Below, piece by piece: positions 39,868 to 55,200 of a stretch of DNA of 64,000 nt; the first letter of the stretch is position 1; each line of letters starts with the position of its first letter. The notes under the pieces were generated by a model. The model searched no databases. It saw nothing but the letters and a program-made list of their open reading frames with translations, and was not told where the DNA came from. The stretch is from Lysobacterales bacterium. GTDB taxonomy: Bacteria > Pseudomonadota > Gammaproteobacteria > Xanthomonadales > Xanthomonadaceae. Made by a program: the position numbers and the translations under genes. The DNA lies in the NCBI GenBank assembly GCA_020442465.1, contig JAGRJY010000160.1, forward strand, positions 62,001-126,000, read 5' to 3'.

Positions 39868-40980
39868 ATGCGACACCTTTTCTTCGTACTGTGCCTGCTA
39901 TCGCTTCCGGCTGTCGCCGACGTGCCGCCGCGGTTTCCTGCCGGTGCGATCTGGCACCAGCGCATCGACTCGGCGCCCTTGCATCCCAGTTCCGCGAGCA
40001 TGATCGCCACGCTGGACGGCCTCAACGGATGGGGCCCGGTCGCTGGGGTGAGTCACCGCATGCATATCGATTTCTCGATCCATGTTCGACGCATGGACGC
40101 GATGGAGTCGGCGCCGATGCTGCCGGTGGTGGAACCAGCCCCCTTCGACTACTTTCTGCCCGACTGCGAGGCGCTGGGCACGACCATGCCGGTGCCGAAC
40201 GACGCTGCATTCGAAGGAGAGACCGGCCAGACTTGCGATCGGGAGAACGCAGACTGCCATCTGATCGTCGAGCGCGGCGGCCTGCTGTACGAGCTCTACA
40301 ACGGCACACGCAGCAGCAATGAGCTGGTCGCACTGTGTCTGGCGATCTGGGATCTCAACGTCATCTACCCCGCGGAAGGCCGCGGCGACCACTGCACCAG
40401 CGCCGACGCCGCCGGCTTCCCGATGGCGCCGCTGATGCCGAGCCCCGATGGCGTGCAGGCGGCGATCGACGCCGGCAGCGACAGCGACCTCGGGCATGCG
40501 ATCCGCTTCGTCCTGCCCAACGCGCGCATGGCCAGCGACAGCGGGTTGGCCGGCGCGGTGAACGGGCGGCTCTACGTGCGTCCTGCCACCCACGCGGGCG
40601 GCCCCAGCGGTCCGGTGGGTTCGGTGCCCTACGGCGTGCGCATGCGGCTGCGCGCCGATTTTCCGATGGCCGGCTACAACGCCGCGGCCCAGGTCATTCT
40701 GCGCACCATGCAGCGCTACGGCATCGTGCTGTCCGACGGCGGCAACATTGCCCTGACCTTTGCCAGCGACCGGCACAACGCAACGACTTGGTCCGCCCTC
40801 GGCATCACCCCGCAGGTCTTCTGGAATGGCAGCGCCGGCAACCGCACACCGGTTCGCGTCACCGACTTTGCGGTGGTCGATACCGGCGCACGCATCGCCG
40901 AGACCTACGATTGCGTGCGTACCGATATCGAGCCGGGTGCAGCTCTGTTCCGCGATGGGTTCGAAGCTGCGGCACCTTGA
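39868..40980 (+). CDS. Secreted hypothetical protein ending in a DGFE-type C-terminal motif
   Basis: This protein of 370 residues has a signal peptide (about 1-17, ending PAVAD) and no catalytic family that I recognise. The mature part is beta-rich with scattered Cys (for example DCEALGTTM, TCDRENADCH, DHCTSADAAG) that may pair as disulphides. It ends LFRDGFEAAAP, close to the [IL]F.DGFE motif at the C-terminus of many secreted proteins in Xanthomonadales-like bacteria. A strong ribosome binding site (GGAGGGGAG) precedes the ATG at 39868; the longer upstream frame is unlikely. It is probably exported. Function unknown. Confidence 0.75.
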   Translation: MRHLFFVLCLLSLPAVADVPPRFPAGAIWHQRIDSAPLHPSSASMIATLDGLNGWGPVAGVSHRMHIDFSIHVRRMDAMESAPMLPVVEPAPFDYFLPDCEALGTTMPVPNDAAFEGETGQTCDRENADCHLIVERGGLLYELYNGTRSSNELVALCLAIWDLNVIYPAEGRGDHCTSADAAGFPMAPLMPSPDGVQAAIDAGSDSDLGHAIRFVLPNARMASDSGLAGAVNGRLYVRPATHAGGPSGPVGSVPYGVRMRLRADFPMAGYNAAAQVILRTMQRYGIVLSDGGNIALTFASDRHNATTWSALGITPQVFWNGSAGNRTPVRVTDFAVVDTGARIAETYDCVRTDIEPGAALFRDGFEAAAP

Positions 40981-41230
40981 GGCGACCGCTGCAAAAGCGA
41001 GGGGTCGCCTGGTTGCGCTGAGGTGATCTGCGCTTCGAACCATGCCGATCTTGGGCCCGAGCGTTGCGGAATCGGGTCGACGACCGCGCCGGACGCTTTC
41101 ACCCTTGATGCCGAACAGGGAAGCGCAAGCCTTCCCGGGCTCTCGTCGTCGGGTCGCCGCCACTCGGTCGCTCATCGCCGGCCCGCCGCCCTCGCCGTGG
41201 CGCGGGGCGAAGGCACCGACCAGAATCGCC

Positions 41231-41749
41231 CTAGAGCTTTCTGCCCAGCTGTTTTTCCACCTGACGCTTCTCCCACTCCGGGCTGAATATCCGGGTCACG
41301 GGAAAAGTGAACGCGGCTTGCAGCGCAAAGGCGAACAACCAGGGAAACAGCACGTACAGGAACCAGAACACATCCGGGCTGATCCACAGATTGAACGCGA
41401 TCAAGGCGGGCATGACGATCAGGAAGATGCCGGCATGCATGTAGAACCCCTTCACGTGCTCCACATGCTGAATGGCCTGCTCCTCCTCGCGGGTAATCCA
41501 CCGCTGCGAGAAATCGCTCCTGATGTCGGCAACGGGGCGGTTCTGGGCGTTGTCTGGGCTGGTCATGGTTTGCTCCTGTGGCAAGTCTGAAAGGTCGATT
41601 TCAAACACTGATGCCAGGGCCTTGAGGGTTTCCATGCTGGGTGTCTGACCCTTCTCGAGTCGCTGGACGGTGCGCACGCTCAGGCCGGTCATTTCGGCAA
41701 GCTGTTCTTGCGACCAACACTTCTGCAATCGGAATTTTTTCACCCACAT
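41231..41749 (-). CDS. XRE-type helix-turn-helix regulator with a 2TM domain
   Basis: This protein of 172 residues has an N-terminal HTH_3 domain (about 8-55, QKCWSQEQLAEMTGLSVRTV and RLEKG), a linker and a 2TM domain (about 95-150, with HAGIFLIVMPALIAFNLWIS and FPWLFAFALQAAF). A membrane-tethered DNA-binding protein is expected. The ATG at 41749 (MWVKKFRLQKCWSQ) is preferred: GAGG lies nine bases upstream, and homologues start in the same way; an ATG five codons earlier has no such site. No partner gene is adjacent. Confidence 0.87.
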   Translation of the reverse strand: MWVKKFRLQKCWSQEQLAEMTGLSVRTVQRLEKGQTPSMETLKALASVFEIDLSDLPQEQTMTSPDNAQNRPVADIRSDFSQRWITREEEQAIQHVEHVKGFYMHAGIFLIVMPALIAFNLWISPDVFWFLYVLFPWLFAFALQAAFTFPVTRIFSPEWEKRQVEKQLGRKL

Positions 41750-42046
41750 GGATCTGAACCTCATTGGTCACGGGCACTGCGTTTGCGTGTTCGATGTTCC
41801 CCTCCGACCTCCGAACACACCACGACATCGACCCGACATTTTCCGGACAACCTTTTCAAATCATAAGGATACGCCTCTTGTCCGGCGGGCTGCCGCGATC
41901 CCGATGACGTCGGCACCCGACATCTTTCGTGGCGAGCAGGGCGCTCGGAGGCAAGACAGATGTCCTGATCACCGACCCGCGAGAGGCTCCATTCCGGCGT
42001 TGGAGGCTTCCAGTGTGGCCAGCTTCAGCTGGAGAAGCCCGCAGAT

Positions 42047-43288
42047 TCAGCGCCGGGGCGCGAGCCATTCGACCAACCAGGTCGCCACCTCGCCGCGACT
42101 GAGCAGGTCCCAATGATTGGCTGCAGTCAGCAGGCGCTTGTGCGCAGCGGGCAGCGCCAGATCCCGATCGGGTTCGGAGTGCTCGCCCCAGGCGCTGGCC
42201 ACGCTGACCAGGCCATCTCCAGGGAGGGAATGCATCGGCGATACGGCATGCGTGTTGGACGTGTGCGGATGCACACCGTCGTCACTGCGCGCGTCGGCAC
42301 GGGTGGCCGCCACCGCGTACACCGGCACACCCTTCGGCAACGGCACCTGTTCGGTCGCGCCGTCCGCTCGCAGATGCCCATGGCGCAGATCGGTGATGCC
42401 TGCGCTGCGCGCTTTGCCCAGGCGAGCGAACGGCGCGGCGTAGGGGCTGAGATCGAGCAGCGTGTCGATCCAGTGACCACCCCGCTCCAGCGCCGCGCCC
42501 AGGTGGGGCGTGCCCAGGCAGACCAACCCGGTGAGGTGGGTGCGCCAGGCCAGGGACTGCTGCTCCGCCACGCTGATGGCGGCGCGCGCGACCAGCCCGC
42601 CCATGCTGTGGCCCACAACGGCCAGTTCTTCCGCGGACCAGATTTCGTCGAGCCGGGCGAGCAGCTCGGCCAGCAACAAGCCGTTGCGTGCCACTGGCAG
42701 GCCGCTGTTGTAGCGCAACGAGAGCACCGTGTAGCCATGCTGACGGGCCAGATGCAGGCCATGATGATGACCACGGCGATGCCACTGCTGATCGTTCATG
42801 CACAGGCCGTGCACCAGCAGCAACAGGCGTCCGCCGCCAGCGGGCCTGACCTTGGCGACCGCTGCCGGTGTCAGCGGTAGACGTTCGCCGTTGTGATAGA
42901 GGGCCATGTCTGTGGCCAGCGGATTGCCGCTGGCTGCCAGATGGTCCCCGTAGACGCCGTTGAGTGCCGCCAACACGGCATGGCGCCGGGCCGAGTCGGC
43001 GGCCTGTCCGGGCATCAGGCGTTCCACCGTGGAAAGCCCGAGGCCCACGCCGCCCGAGATGGCGCGCGCGACGCCGCGGATGCTGCCGTACACCAGTCCG
43101 GTAATTCCACGGGTCGCCGCGGTATCGGGGGCACCCAACGGGCGGGCACGACGGCTGATCGTGCCGTGCAGCTGCTCGACTACCGAGGTCACGCCCAAGG
43201 TGGCGTCCACGCCCAGCTGGGCGAGTCCGCGCAGGTCGGACATCTGGAAGGAAGTCTGCTTCTTGCTCGTCATCGGCGTGGCCATCAT
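42047..43288 (-). CDS. Alpha/beta hydrolase, lipase/esterase-like
   Basis: This protein of about 413 residues has an alpha/beta hydrolase domain from about residue 130. LLLLVHGLCMNDQQWH carries the oxyanion-hole region, VVGHSMGGLVAR the nucleophile Ser (GxSxG) and GTPHLGAALERGG a PGAP1/lipase-like segment. A late His in AANHWDLLSRG may complete the triad. The first 120 residues hold a Gly/Ala-rich segment (RGVARAISGGVGLGLSTVERL). The ATG-ATG pair at 43288/43285 is preceded by GGAAAG at seven bases; a GTG at 43336 is less likely. No signal peptide is obvious, so it may be cytoplasmic. Substrate unknown. Confidence 0.82.
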   Translation of the reverse strand: MMATPMTSKKQTSFQMSDLRGLAQLGVDATLGVTSVVEQLHGTISRRARPLGAPDTAATRGITGLVYGSIRGVARAISGGVGLGLSTVERLMPGQAADSARRHAVLAALNGVYGDHLAASGNPLATDMALYHNGERLPLTPAAVAKVRPAGGGRLLLLVHGLCMNDQQWHRRGHHHGLHLARQHGYTVLSLRYNSGLPVARNGLLLAELLARLDEIWSAEELAVVGHSMGGLVARAAISVAEQQSLAWRTHLTGLVCLGTPHLGAALERGGHWIDTLLDLSPYAAPFARLGKARSAGITDLRHGHLRADGATEQVPLPKGVPVYAVAATRADARSDDGVHPHTSNTHAVSPMHSLPGDGLVSVASAWGEHSEPDRDLALPAAHKRLLTAANHWDLLSRGEVATWLVEWLAPRR

Positions 43289-43599
43289 CCGATCCTGTTG
43301 CTTTCCGATCATGCTGCAGCAGGGTGGAGCAGTCACTCCAATTCATCGATCCGGCCACCGCCGGTCAGGCAAGGGGCTGACCGCCACCGGTCGAGGCACG
43401 GCCTGGTCGTTGTCGATCGGGCTCCGCTGTGACTGGGTCCGCCGGCGCGGCGCGTTGTGGCACCACGGTCCTCGACACGAAGCGGCGTCGCTGTCTTGGA
43501 CCAGCGGCCGCCGTGGATCGCATGTCGCAACGCTGCGTATCGAATGCGGTGCGGACGAGGCCTTGCCGTTGCGCCACGGCGCGGCCTGCGGCGTGACCG
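43289..43599. other. Intergenic stretch between the hydrolase and metH genes
   Basis: This 311-base stretch is upstream of the minus-strand hydrolase and downstream of metH. I see no coding frame of convincing character, no repeat and no clear terminator. Confidence 0.45.
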
Positions 43600-47400
<3,801 letters not shown>

Positions 47401-47436
47401 GGGGTGCGTGCGTTCGACTCTTCGTCGGCGCTGCCG

Positions 47437-48366
47437 CTATGGGCGGCGCGCAATCATCGACAGGACTTCGAAATGCGGCGGGCGGCGCTCGCGGGTGAAC
47501 GGGGCGCAGCGAATCACCTGCAGCCCGGCCTTTTCCGCCAGCTTGCGCAGCTCGCGCGGAGTAAAGCCCAGGTTGGCGTGCCCGTAGGGGGACACCGCGG
47601 CACGGTGCTCGTGCTTGACCAGCGTGGTCGCCAGCACGCGACCACCCGGACGCAACACCCGGGCTGCCTCCTGCACGGCCACCGCCGGTCGCTCGGCGTA
47701 GGTCAGCGCGTTCATCAGCAGCACGAGGTCGAAGCTGTCGTCGGGCAGGTCCAGCGCGTGCATGTCCTGCACGGCGATCTCGACGTTCTTGAGCGTCGAC
47801 AGCCGTTCGGCGGCCGCATGTGCCACCTTGGCGCTGGCATCGACGCACAGATAGCGGCGTGACTGCGGTGCAAGCAGTTCGGCCAGGGCGCCGTCACCCG
47901 ACGCCACATCGAGCACGTCGCCCGGCTCAAGCAGCTGCAGGGCGGCGCGCGCCAGGGCCTCCCACGTGCGTCCGGGCGAGTAGTGGCGCTCCATGTCACC
48001 GGCGACACTGTCGGCCCAGTTCTCATCGGACGCGCGCTGCGCGAGCACTGACGGCAGTCGTTCGGCGTCCTGGCGCAGCAGGGCGTCGTCGGCACCTTCC
48101 GAGAGCGAGCGCCACAAGGCACGTTGCGCGGGATTCAGCCCCTCGGCGTCGAACCGGTAGTAGGCAGATACGCCGGATCGCCGGTCGCGCACCAGTCCGG
48201 CCTCACGCAGGCGCGCCAGATGGGTGGAGACGCGCGGCTGGGCCAACTGGGTGATTTCCGACAGCTCGGCGACCGTCAGTTCCTCGCGGTCGAGCAGGGC
48301 GAGCAGGCGAACCCGGGTGGCATCGGCGAGCACGCGCAGGCAGTTCGACCAGTCGTTCAGGTCCAA
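47437..48366 (-). CDS. ArsR-type regulator fused to a SAM-dependent methyltransferase domain
   Basis: This protein of 309 residues has an ArsR winged helix (about 1-90: LADATRVRLLALLDREELTVAEL then QPRVSTHLARLREAGLV) and a class I methyltransferase-like domain (about 140-300) with VLDVASGDGALAELL, the SAM/SAH-binding loop, and LVLLMNALTYAERP. Metal-binding cysteines of classical ArsR are absent. Regulators of this type linked to metH and SAH genes are known as SahR-like, sensing S-adenosylhomocysteine. Here metH follows on the same transcript, which supports that reading. The start is TTG, with AAGGG upstream. An inverted repeat overlaps the start region. Confidence 0.88.
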   Translation of the reverse strand: MDLNDWSNCLRVLADATRVRLLALLDREELTVAELSEITQLAQPRVSTHLARLREAGLVRDRRSGVSAYYRFDAEGLNPAQRALWRSLSEGADDALLRQDAERLPSVLAQRASDENWADSVAGDMERHYSPGRTWEALARAALQLLEPGDVLDVASGDGALAELLAPQSRRYLCVDASAKVAHAAAERLSTLKNVEIAVQDMHALDLPDDSFDLVLLMNALTYAERPAVAVQEAARVLRPGGRVLATTLVKHEHRAAVSPYGHANLGFTPRELRKLAEKAGLQVIRCAPFTRERRPPHFEVLSMIARRP

Positions 48367-48367
48367 A

Positions 48368-48403
48368 GCTTATATCCCTTCATCGCGATCCAGAGATATT
48401 AGC
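48368..48403. promoter_or_regulatory. Inverted repeat at the start of the ArsR-metH operon (possible operator)
   Basis: GCTTATATC (48368-48376) and GATATTAGC (48395-48403) form arms that match at eight of nine positions, around 18 bases that contain the palindrome TCGCGA. The element directly abuts the TTG start and includes the ribosome binding site. Position and symmetry suggest autoregulation by the ArsR-type protein. Confidence 0.5.
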
Positions 48404-48542
48404 AGAATCGAGCGGCGATCAGGTGCCGATCGGGCGTCTTCACCCGCCTCAGGCAGGCAAAGCCAGTACCATAGCGGTATGCGTTCGGGCCGCTCGGCCC
48501 AACCCAATCGCATCCCCCTGATCTTGCACACGAGAGGTTGCC

Positions 48543-49703
<1,161 letters not shown>

Positions 49704-50083
49704 GCCTCGCTCGCTCCGGGCAGCGGTTCGGCGTCGTGCGAACGCGCCGTGCCGCAGCACGACGACGTACGGCAATCTGCCATTTCAGTCCGGTCGGGCG
49801 AGCCCGCATTGGCTCCACGCGTGCGGTGCTCCGATCGGCACGACCGGCGTCCGTCAGGCCAAGTCCATGGGTCCGCCTCGGCGGGTGCGGGTTCCTCGTC
49901 CGGGTGGCTTGCCAACGCGGCGTCAGGGCGAGGTGCGCCGTCGCGAATGCTCGGAGTGCACCTGCGTTCTCCCGGTCCTTCGCCGTTGCCGATCTGCCCA
50001 GCTAGCGTTCCCCGAGCAGCGAGCCGGGAACCCTGGGCCTGCTGCCGGCATCGAAACGGGGCAGACGGGGTGTGGGAGCGAGG
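49704..50083. other. GC-rich intergenic stretch without a supportable gene
   Basis: An inverted repeat CGTCGTGC/GCACGACG (49732-49739 and 49757-49764) has a 17-base loop and no T-tract; it may be a weak terminator for the acyl-CoA dehydrogenase. I see nothing else. Confidence 0.4.
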
Positions 50084-52087
50084 ATGAACAAGTCGTTGCG
50101 CGGCCCCCTTCGCTACTGGGGCATGGGGATGACCATGCTGATGGCGTCGTGCTCCAGCTGCATGGCCGTGGGTCTCTGGGACCCCGGCCTGCGCAACGGC
50201 GGCTGGCGCAGCGACTTCGACGACCCTTTGCTGGGCAGCACGGCCAGGCCGCTGGTCTACGCAGAAACCTGTGCCTACCCCGGCATCCGGTTCGCACTGT
50301 GCCCGACGTCGTTCCGCCCCTTGCCGGGCGTCACGGCGCCGCCCGACCGTTTCAGCGCGACGAACTGGCAGGACCACGTCACCGATGCGCTCGGGCGGTT
50401 CTGGGTGGTCGGAGCCAACACCGAGCCGGCCCTGCACGAGCCGTGCAACAGTGGCCCACCGAACCAGAGTGAGCCAGTCGGACTGCCCAATCAAACAGTG
50501 TACGGCCTGGCGGTCGAGCCGGAGGGAATGGGTGTGCGGCCCGCCCGCGCCGTGCTTCGCATTGCCCTCGACCTTCGCCACCGCCCGGCCCAACTGGCCC
50601 TCCGTCCCGACTGCGAACCCTTCGACTTCATTCCTTACCTCGGCTTCGGCGCGCAAGTCGATCGCGGCGCCGGGGAGCCAGAGCTGGCGCGTATTGGCGG
50701 ACAGCTGCCCGAGATGGTGTGGAAGTTCAGCGCGCGGCTCGAATCCAGTGACGCGGAGTCTTTCTCGGCATCCGAGGGTCCGCCTGCCCAGCCGAAGGGG
50801 CAACATGCCGGCGTGTGGGTCGAGGCCCAATGGGCGGGACACCGCCGATGGGTCTGGATCGAACTGTTCAATGCCTACGACCACACCGAAGAGACCTATT
50901 TCTCGCCGTGGAACTGGGCGATACCCGAGTCGTTCCATTTCCCGGGCGCCGAGATCGTCGTCACATCGGGCGAGGCCTTGGCCGCGCGTTGTCCCGGCTT
51001 CGCCGGGGCGCTGCCCTCGACGGCGCCCGACGCCTGGATGCACGGCGACTGGATGTCGGTGCGAATTCCGCTTGACAGCCTGTTCCGCTGTGTGGGCGCG
51101 CTGTATTCCACGGACTATCCAGGCGACGATTCGGTCGCCGTGACGGGGATGCATTTCTGGGTCGAAGTGGGCGTGCGCGATATCGACGGGATTTCCGGCC
51201 TCACGTCCGGCGACTACGCCAGCCATCTGAACATGGCGTTTGCCGACGTCGATCTGGTTCCCGATGGTTGGCCCGTACTGGACGACGCGGCGAGCCTGGT
51301 CGACGTCCTCTATGCCGATCTGCTGCATCGGTCGCCGAACGCCAGTGAGCGAACCGCAGCGCTCGAGGCAGCGACGCGATACGGCGGTGCCGCCTTGGCC
51401 GCGCAGCTGCTCGATCATCCCGAGTCGGTCCACTCCTCGGGCGTCGCAGCCCGGCTCCAGCTGATCGGCTGGGGTCGCGCGGATGACTTCGAGCAGTTCC
51501 GGCGGCATGCCCGTGGACTGTCGGAATCGGCACTGGCGCGCCACTACGCCGATCAGGTCGCCCGTGATCCCCGCTTCCGCGACCGTTGGGGGAGCGTCAT
51601 GGACGCGGCCACCGTGCTGGCGATGTTCCGCGATGCGTGTCCGCTGGAGGACGAGGCGGCGCAGCACGCACAGGAACGTCTCGCCCTCGCGTGGTCAGGA
51701 CGAGTCGCGCGTGGCCTGGCCACTGCTGGTGACTTGCTTTGGGCTGTCGTGCAGCATTCCTTCGACAGGCCGCGCGCCGACGTGCGCGTGGTGCAGGCCT
51801 ACGCCGGGCTCGCGAAGCGCATGCCGACGAGTGCGGAGCTCAGCTTCCACCTCGGCAGCGAAGCGCGATCTGCGGCGCTGGTGGAGGACTTGTACTGGTC
51901 GCCGGCGTTCCGGCAACGCTTTCTTCCCGACCTGTCTGATGCGGGCCCCGCGGCTCAGGCGCCCTCGGGCGAGTCTTGGTCGAATGGCGTGTCGTCTGGT
52001 CAAGTCCCAGCGCCGATGGATGCGACGTCGGCGAGCGATTCGCCTGGTCCTGCTTCGGTCGATGCATCCACGCAGAGCTTTCGCTGA
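50084..52087 (+). CDS. Predicted lipoprotein with a DUF4214-like C-terminal part
   Basis: This protein of about 667 residues begins with a charged, hydrophobic N-terminus and MASC, a near-consensus lipobox, so a lipoprotein is plausible. Residues about 30-380 are beta-rich and unassigned. Residues about 400-470 read like a DUF4214 repeat (DVLYADLLHRSPNASERTA, GAALAAQLLDHPESVHSSG), followed by a related helical stretch. DUF4214 is common in secreted, often calcium-associated proteins. A GTG four codons upstream (50072) is an alternative start. The C-terminal 40 residues are Ser/Pro-rich. Function unknown. Confidence 0.6.
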   Translation: MNKSLRGPLRYWGMGMTMLMASCSSCMAVGLWDPGLRNGGWRSDFDDPLLGSTARPLVYAETCAYPGIRFALCPTSFRPLPGVTAPPDRFSATNWQDHVTDALGRFWVVGANTEPALHEPCNSGPPNQSEPVGLPNQTVYGLAVEPEGMGVRPARAVLRIALDLRHRPAQLALRPDCEPFDFIPYLGFGAQVDRGAGEPELARIGGQLPEMVWKFSARLESSDAESFSASEGPPAQPKGQHAGVWVEAQWAGHRRWVWIELFNAYDHTEETYFSPWNWAIPESFHFPGAEIVVTSGEALAARCPGFAGALPSTAPDAWMHGDWMSVRIPLDSLFRCVGALYSTDYPGDDSVAVTGMHFWVEVGVRDIDGISGLTSGDYASHLNMAFADVDLVPDGWPVLDDAASLVDVLYADLLHRSPNASERTAALEAATRYGGAALAAQLLDHPESVHSSGVAARLQLIGWGRADDFEQFRRHARGLSESALARHYADQVARDPRFRDRWGSVMDAATVLAMFRDACPLEDEAAQHAQERLALAWSGRVARGLATAGDLLWAVVQHSFDRPRADVRVVQAYAGLAKRMPTSAELSFHLGSEARSAALVEDLYWSPAFRQRFLPDLSDAGPAAQAPSGESWSNGVSSGQVPAPMDATSASDSPGPASVDASTQSFR

Positions 52088-52281
52088 AACGTTCGTTTGA
52101 AACCGGCGCCGGCCACTCGTCGGGCAGCGACGAGCGAGCGCAAGCCCAGCCATGCCGACACGCAGCGAGGCCGTCTCCGTTCGCTTAGCGCGACTTGAAC
52201 CAAGGCAGTGCATACGTATGGCTGTTGCACCGGGCGGGCGCTAGACTGCGCGCTTTCAAAGCACCCCACAGCCAACCGCTC

Positions 52282-55200
52282 ATGACTGTCGACGTCACCG
52301 CTACCGGTTCCGCCCTCGAACCCGTCTTTCACGCGCTCAAACAGCGCCTTCCTGCGCCGCGCCATCGCGACGCACTGGCACTGGCGGAGACCTTCTGCTG
52401 GCGTGTCAGCGAAGAGGATTTCGTGCGCCGTTCGGCGGAGGAGTGGGCGGCGCTGCTCGCCGATTTGCTCGAGCAACTGCGCGAGCGACGTGGCGATACG
52501 CCGAAGATCCGTATCTTCAATCCTGCGGCCGCGGAGAACGGCTGGGAGTCGACCCACACCGTCATCCAGATCATCAACGACGACATGCCGTTCCTGGTCG
52601 ACTCGGTGTCGATGGCGTTGGCGCAGAACGAAGTCGTGGCGCACGTGATGATCCATCCGGTGCTCAGCTGCGAGCGTGATCCGGGCGGCCATCTGCTGGC
52701 GCTGTCGGACAAGGGTCAGCCGGAGTCGCTGATTCATGTCGAGATCGATCGCCAGGCCGAGCCCGAAGTGCTGCGGCGCATCGAGTCGTCGATCACGGCC
52801 GCGCTGGTCGACGTACGCGCCTGCGTACGTGACTGGCAGAAGATGCGCGACCGGATGCAGCAGTGCGCCGAAGAGATGGCCACGCGCCACCTGCCGATCA
52901 GCGAAAGCGGCCGCACCGAAGCGCAGGAGTTCCTGCGCTGGGCGGCGGACGATCACTTCACCTTCCTCGGCTACCGCGAATACAAGGTCGAGCTGGAGAA
53001 CGGTGAGCCGATGCTCGCCGCAGTGGAAGGCAGCGGACTGGGGCTGCTCGGTGCGAGCAGTCGCGCCGGCAGTCAGCGCAGCGTGCGCAGCCTCGCCGCA
53101 TCCGAGCTGCCGCAGTCGGGCTCGGCCGAGGCGCTGATCCTGACCAAGACGAACGCGCGATCCACCGTGCATCGCCCGGGCTACATGGACTACGTCGGCA
53201 TCCTGCACTTCAACGAGGCAGGTGAGCCGATCGCGGAGCAGCGCTTCATCGGCCTGTACACCTCCAGCGCCTACCATCGTCGCCCGTGGGACATTCCGCT
53301 GGTGCGTCGCCGGTTCGAGCGGGTCATGGAGCGCGCGCAAGTCCGCGCCAACAGTCACTCGGGCAAGGCCCTGCGGCACATCCTCGAAACATTGCCGCGC
53401 GACGAACTGTTCCAGTCCAGCGAAGACGAGCTGTTCCGCACCGCGATGGGTATCCTCGGCCTGCAGGAGCGTTCGCGGACCAAGCTGTTCCTGCGGCGCG
53501 ATCGCTACGGCCGGTTCTTCTCCTGTCTGGTCTACATTCCGCGCGATCGCCTGAACACCGACGTGCGCAAGCGGATCGAGAATCTGCTGCGCGAGGCGCT
53601 GAACGGCGAGCGTCTGGACACCACCCTGCAGGTCGGCGAGTCGACGCTGGCGCAGATTCATCTGCTCGTTCGCCCGCGTGCCGGCGCCGAGCCCACGGTC
53701 GACGTGCACGAGCTCGAGGAGCAACTGGTCAAGATCGTGCGCAACTGGCACGACGAGTTGCGTGACCTGCTGGTGGGCCGTCATGGCGAAGATCGCGGCA
53801 TCAAGTTGTTCAGCCGCTACGGCCGTGCGTTCCCGATGGCCTACATCGAGCAGAACAGCCCGCGGTCGGCGGCCTTCGACGTCGAGCACGTGTCCGCGCT
53901 TCAGGGCGCCGAAGACCTGCGCCTGAACCTGTATCGCTCGGGCAGCAAGGAAGAACCCCAGCTTCGCTTCAAGCTTTTCCGCTACGCGACCCCGATCGTG
54001 TTGTCGGACGCGCTGCCGATGATGGAGAACATGGGCCTGCGCGTGCTGAGCGAGCATCCGATCGAGATGCACGTCGGCAGTGAGACCCTGTTCATCCAGG
54101 ACTTCGAAGTCACACCGACGCAGCAGGGCGTCGGTCTGGCCGACGAGGACGTGGCGGCGATCCGCGATCCCTTCGAGCGCGCGTTCGAGGAAATCTGGCG
54201 CGGCCATGCCGAGAACGACGGGTTCAACCGGTTGATCCTGGCCGCCAATCTGACCTGGCGCCAGGTCGCGATGATCCGCGGCTACTGCAAGTACTTGCTG
54301 CAGACCGGCGTGCCATTCTCGCAGACCTACATGGAAGAGACGGTCGGTCGCTATCCACTGATGGCTCGCCTGCTGGTCGAACTGTTCGAGGCCAAGTTCC
54401 ATCCGGCCACAGGCGCCGAGAATGCCGGCGAGATCGCCCGCGGCCAGGAGCTGCTGCGTCACCAGATCGAGGTGCTCGCCGGTGCCGATGCGGCGCCTGC
54501 CTGGCTCGGCGCGCTGGTCGACGCGCGCACCCAGGACCGCGCCACGCAGATGCGCTGTGCCGAAGAAGCCCTGCGCGGCGTGCTCGATACGGTCAGCTCG
54601 CTGGACGAGGACCGCATCCTGCGCAGCTTCATCGCGGTGATCAAGGCCACGCTGCGTACCAACTTCTACCAGCGCAGCGGTGGGCGGCACGCGCCCTACA
54701 TCTGCTTCAAGTTCGACCCGGCCAAGGTGCCCGACCTGCCCAAGCCGCGACCCTACCGCGAGATCTTCGTGTTCTCGCCGCGCGTCGAAGGCGTACACCT
54801 GCGCTTCGGCCCGGTTGCGCGCGGCGGCCTACGCTGGTCGGATCGCCGCGAAGACTTCCGCACCGAAGTGCTGGGCCTGGTCAAGGCGCAGATGGTCAAG
54901 AACACGGTCATCGTGCCGGTCGGCGCGAAGGGCGGCTTCTTCGTCAAGCGTCCGCCGGTCGGCGGCGACCGTGATGCCCAGCTTGCCGAAGGCATCGCCT
55001 GCTACCGCATGTTCATCAACGGGCTGCTCGACATCACCGACAATCTGGTCGATGGCGCGGTGGTGCCGCCGGAAGGCGTCGTGCGCCACGATGGCGACGA
55101 CCCGTATCTGGTCGTCGCCGCAGACAAGGGCACGGCCACGTTCTCCGATATCGCCAACTCGATCTCGATCGAGCACGGGTTCTGGATGGGCGATGCCTTC

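Noticed and set aside
52000-54798. An open antisense frame of about 930 codons under the glutamate dehydrogenase gene.
   Set aside because: Composition is that of a GC-rich shadow frame and it has no family motif. It covers conserved GDH codons.
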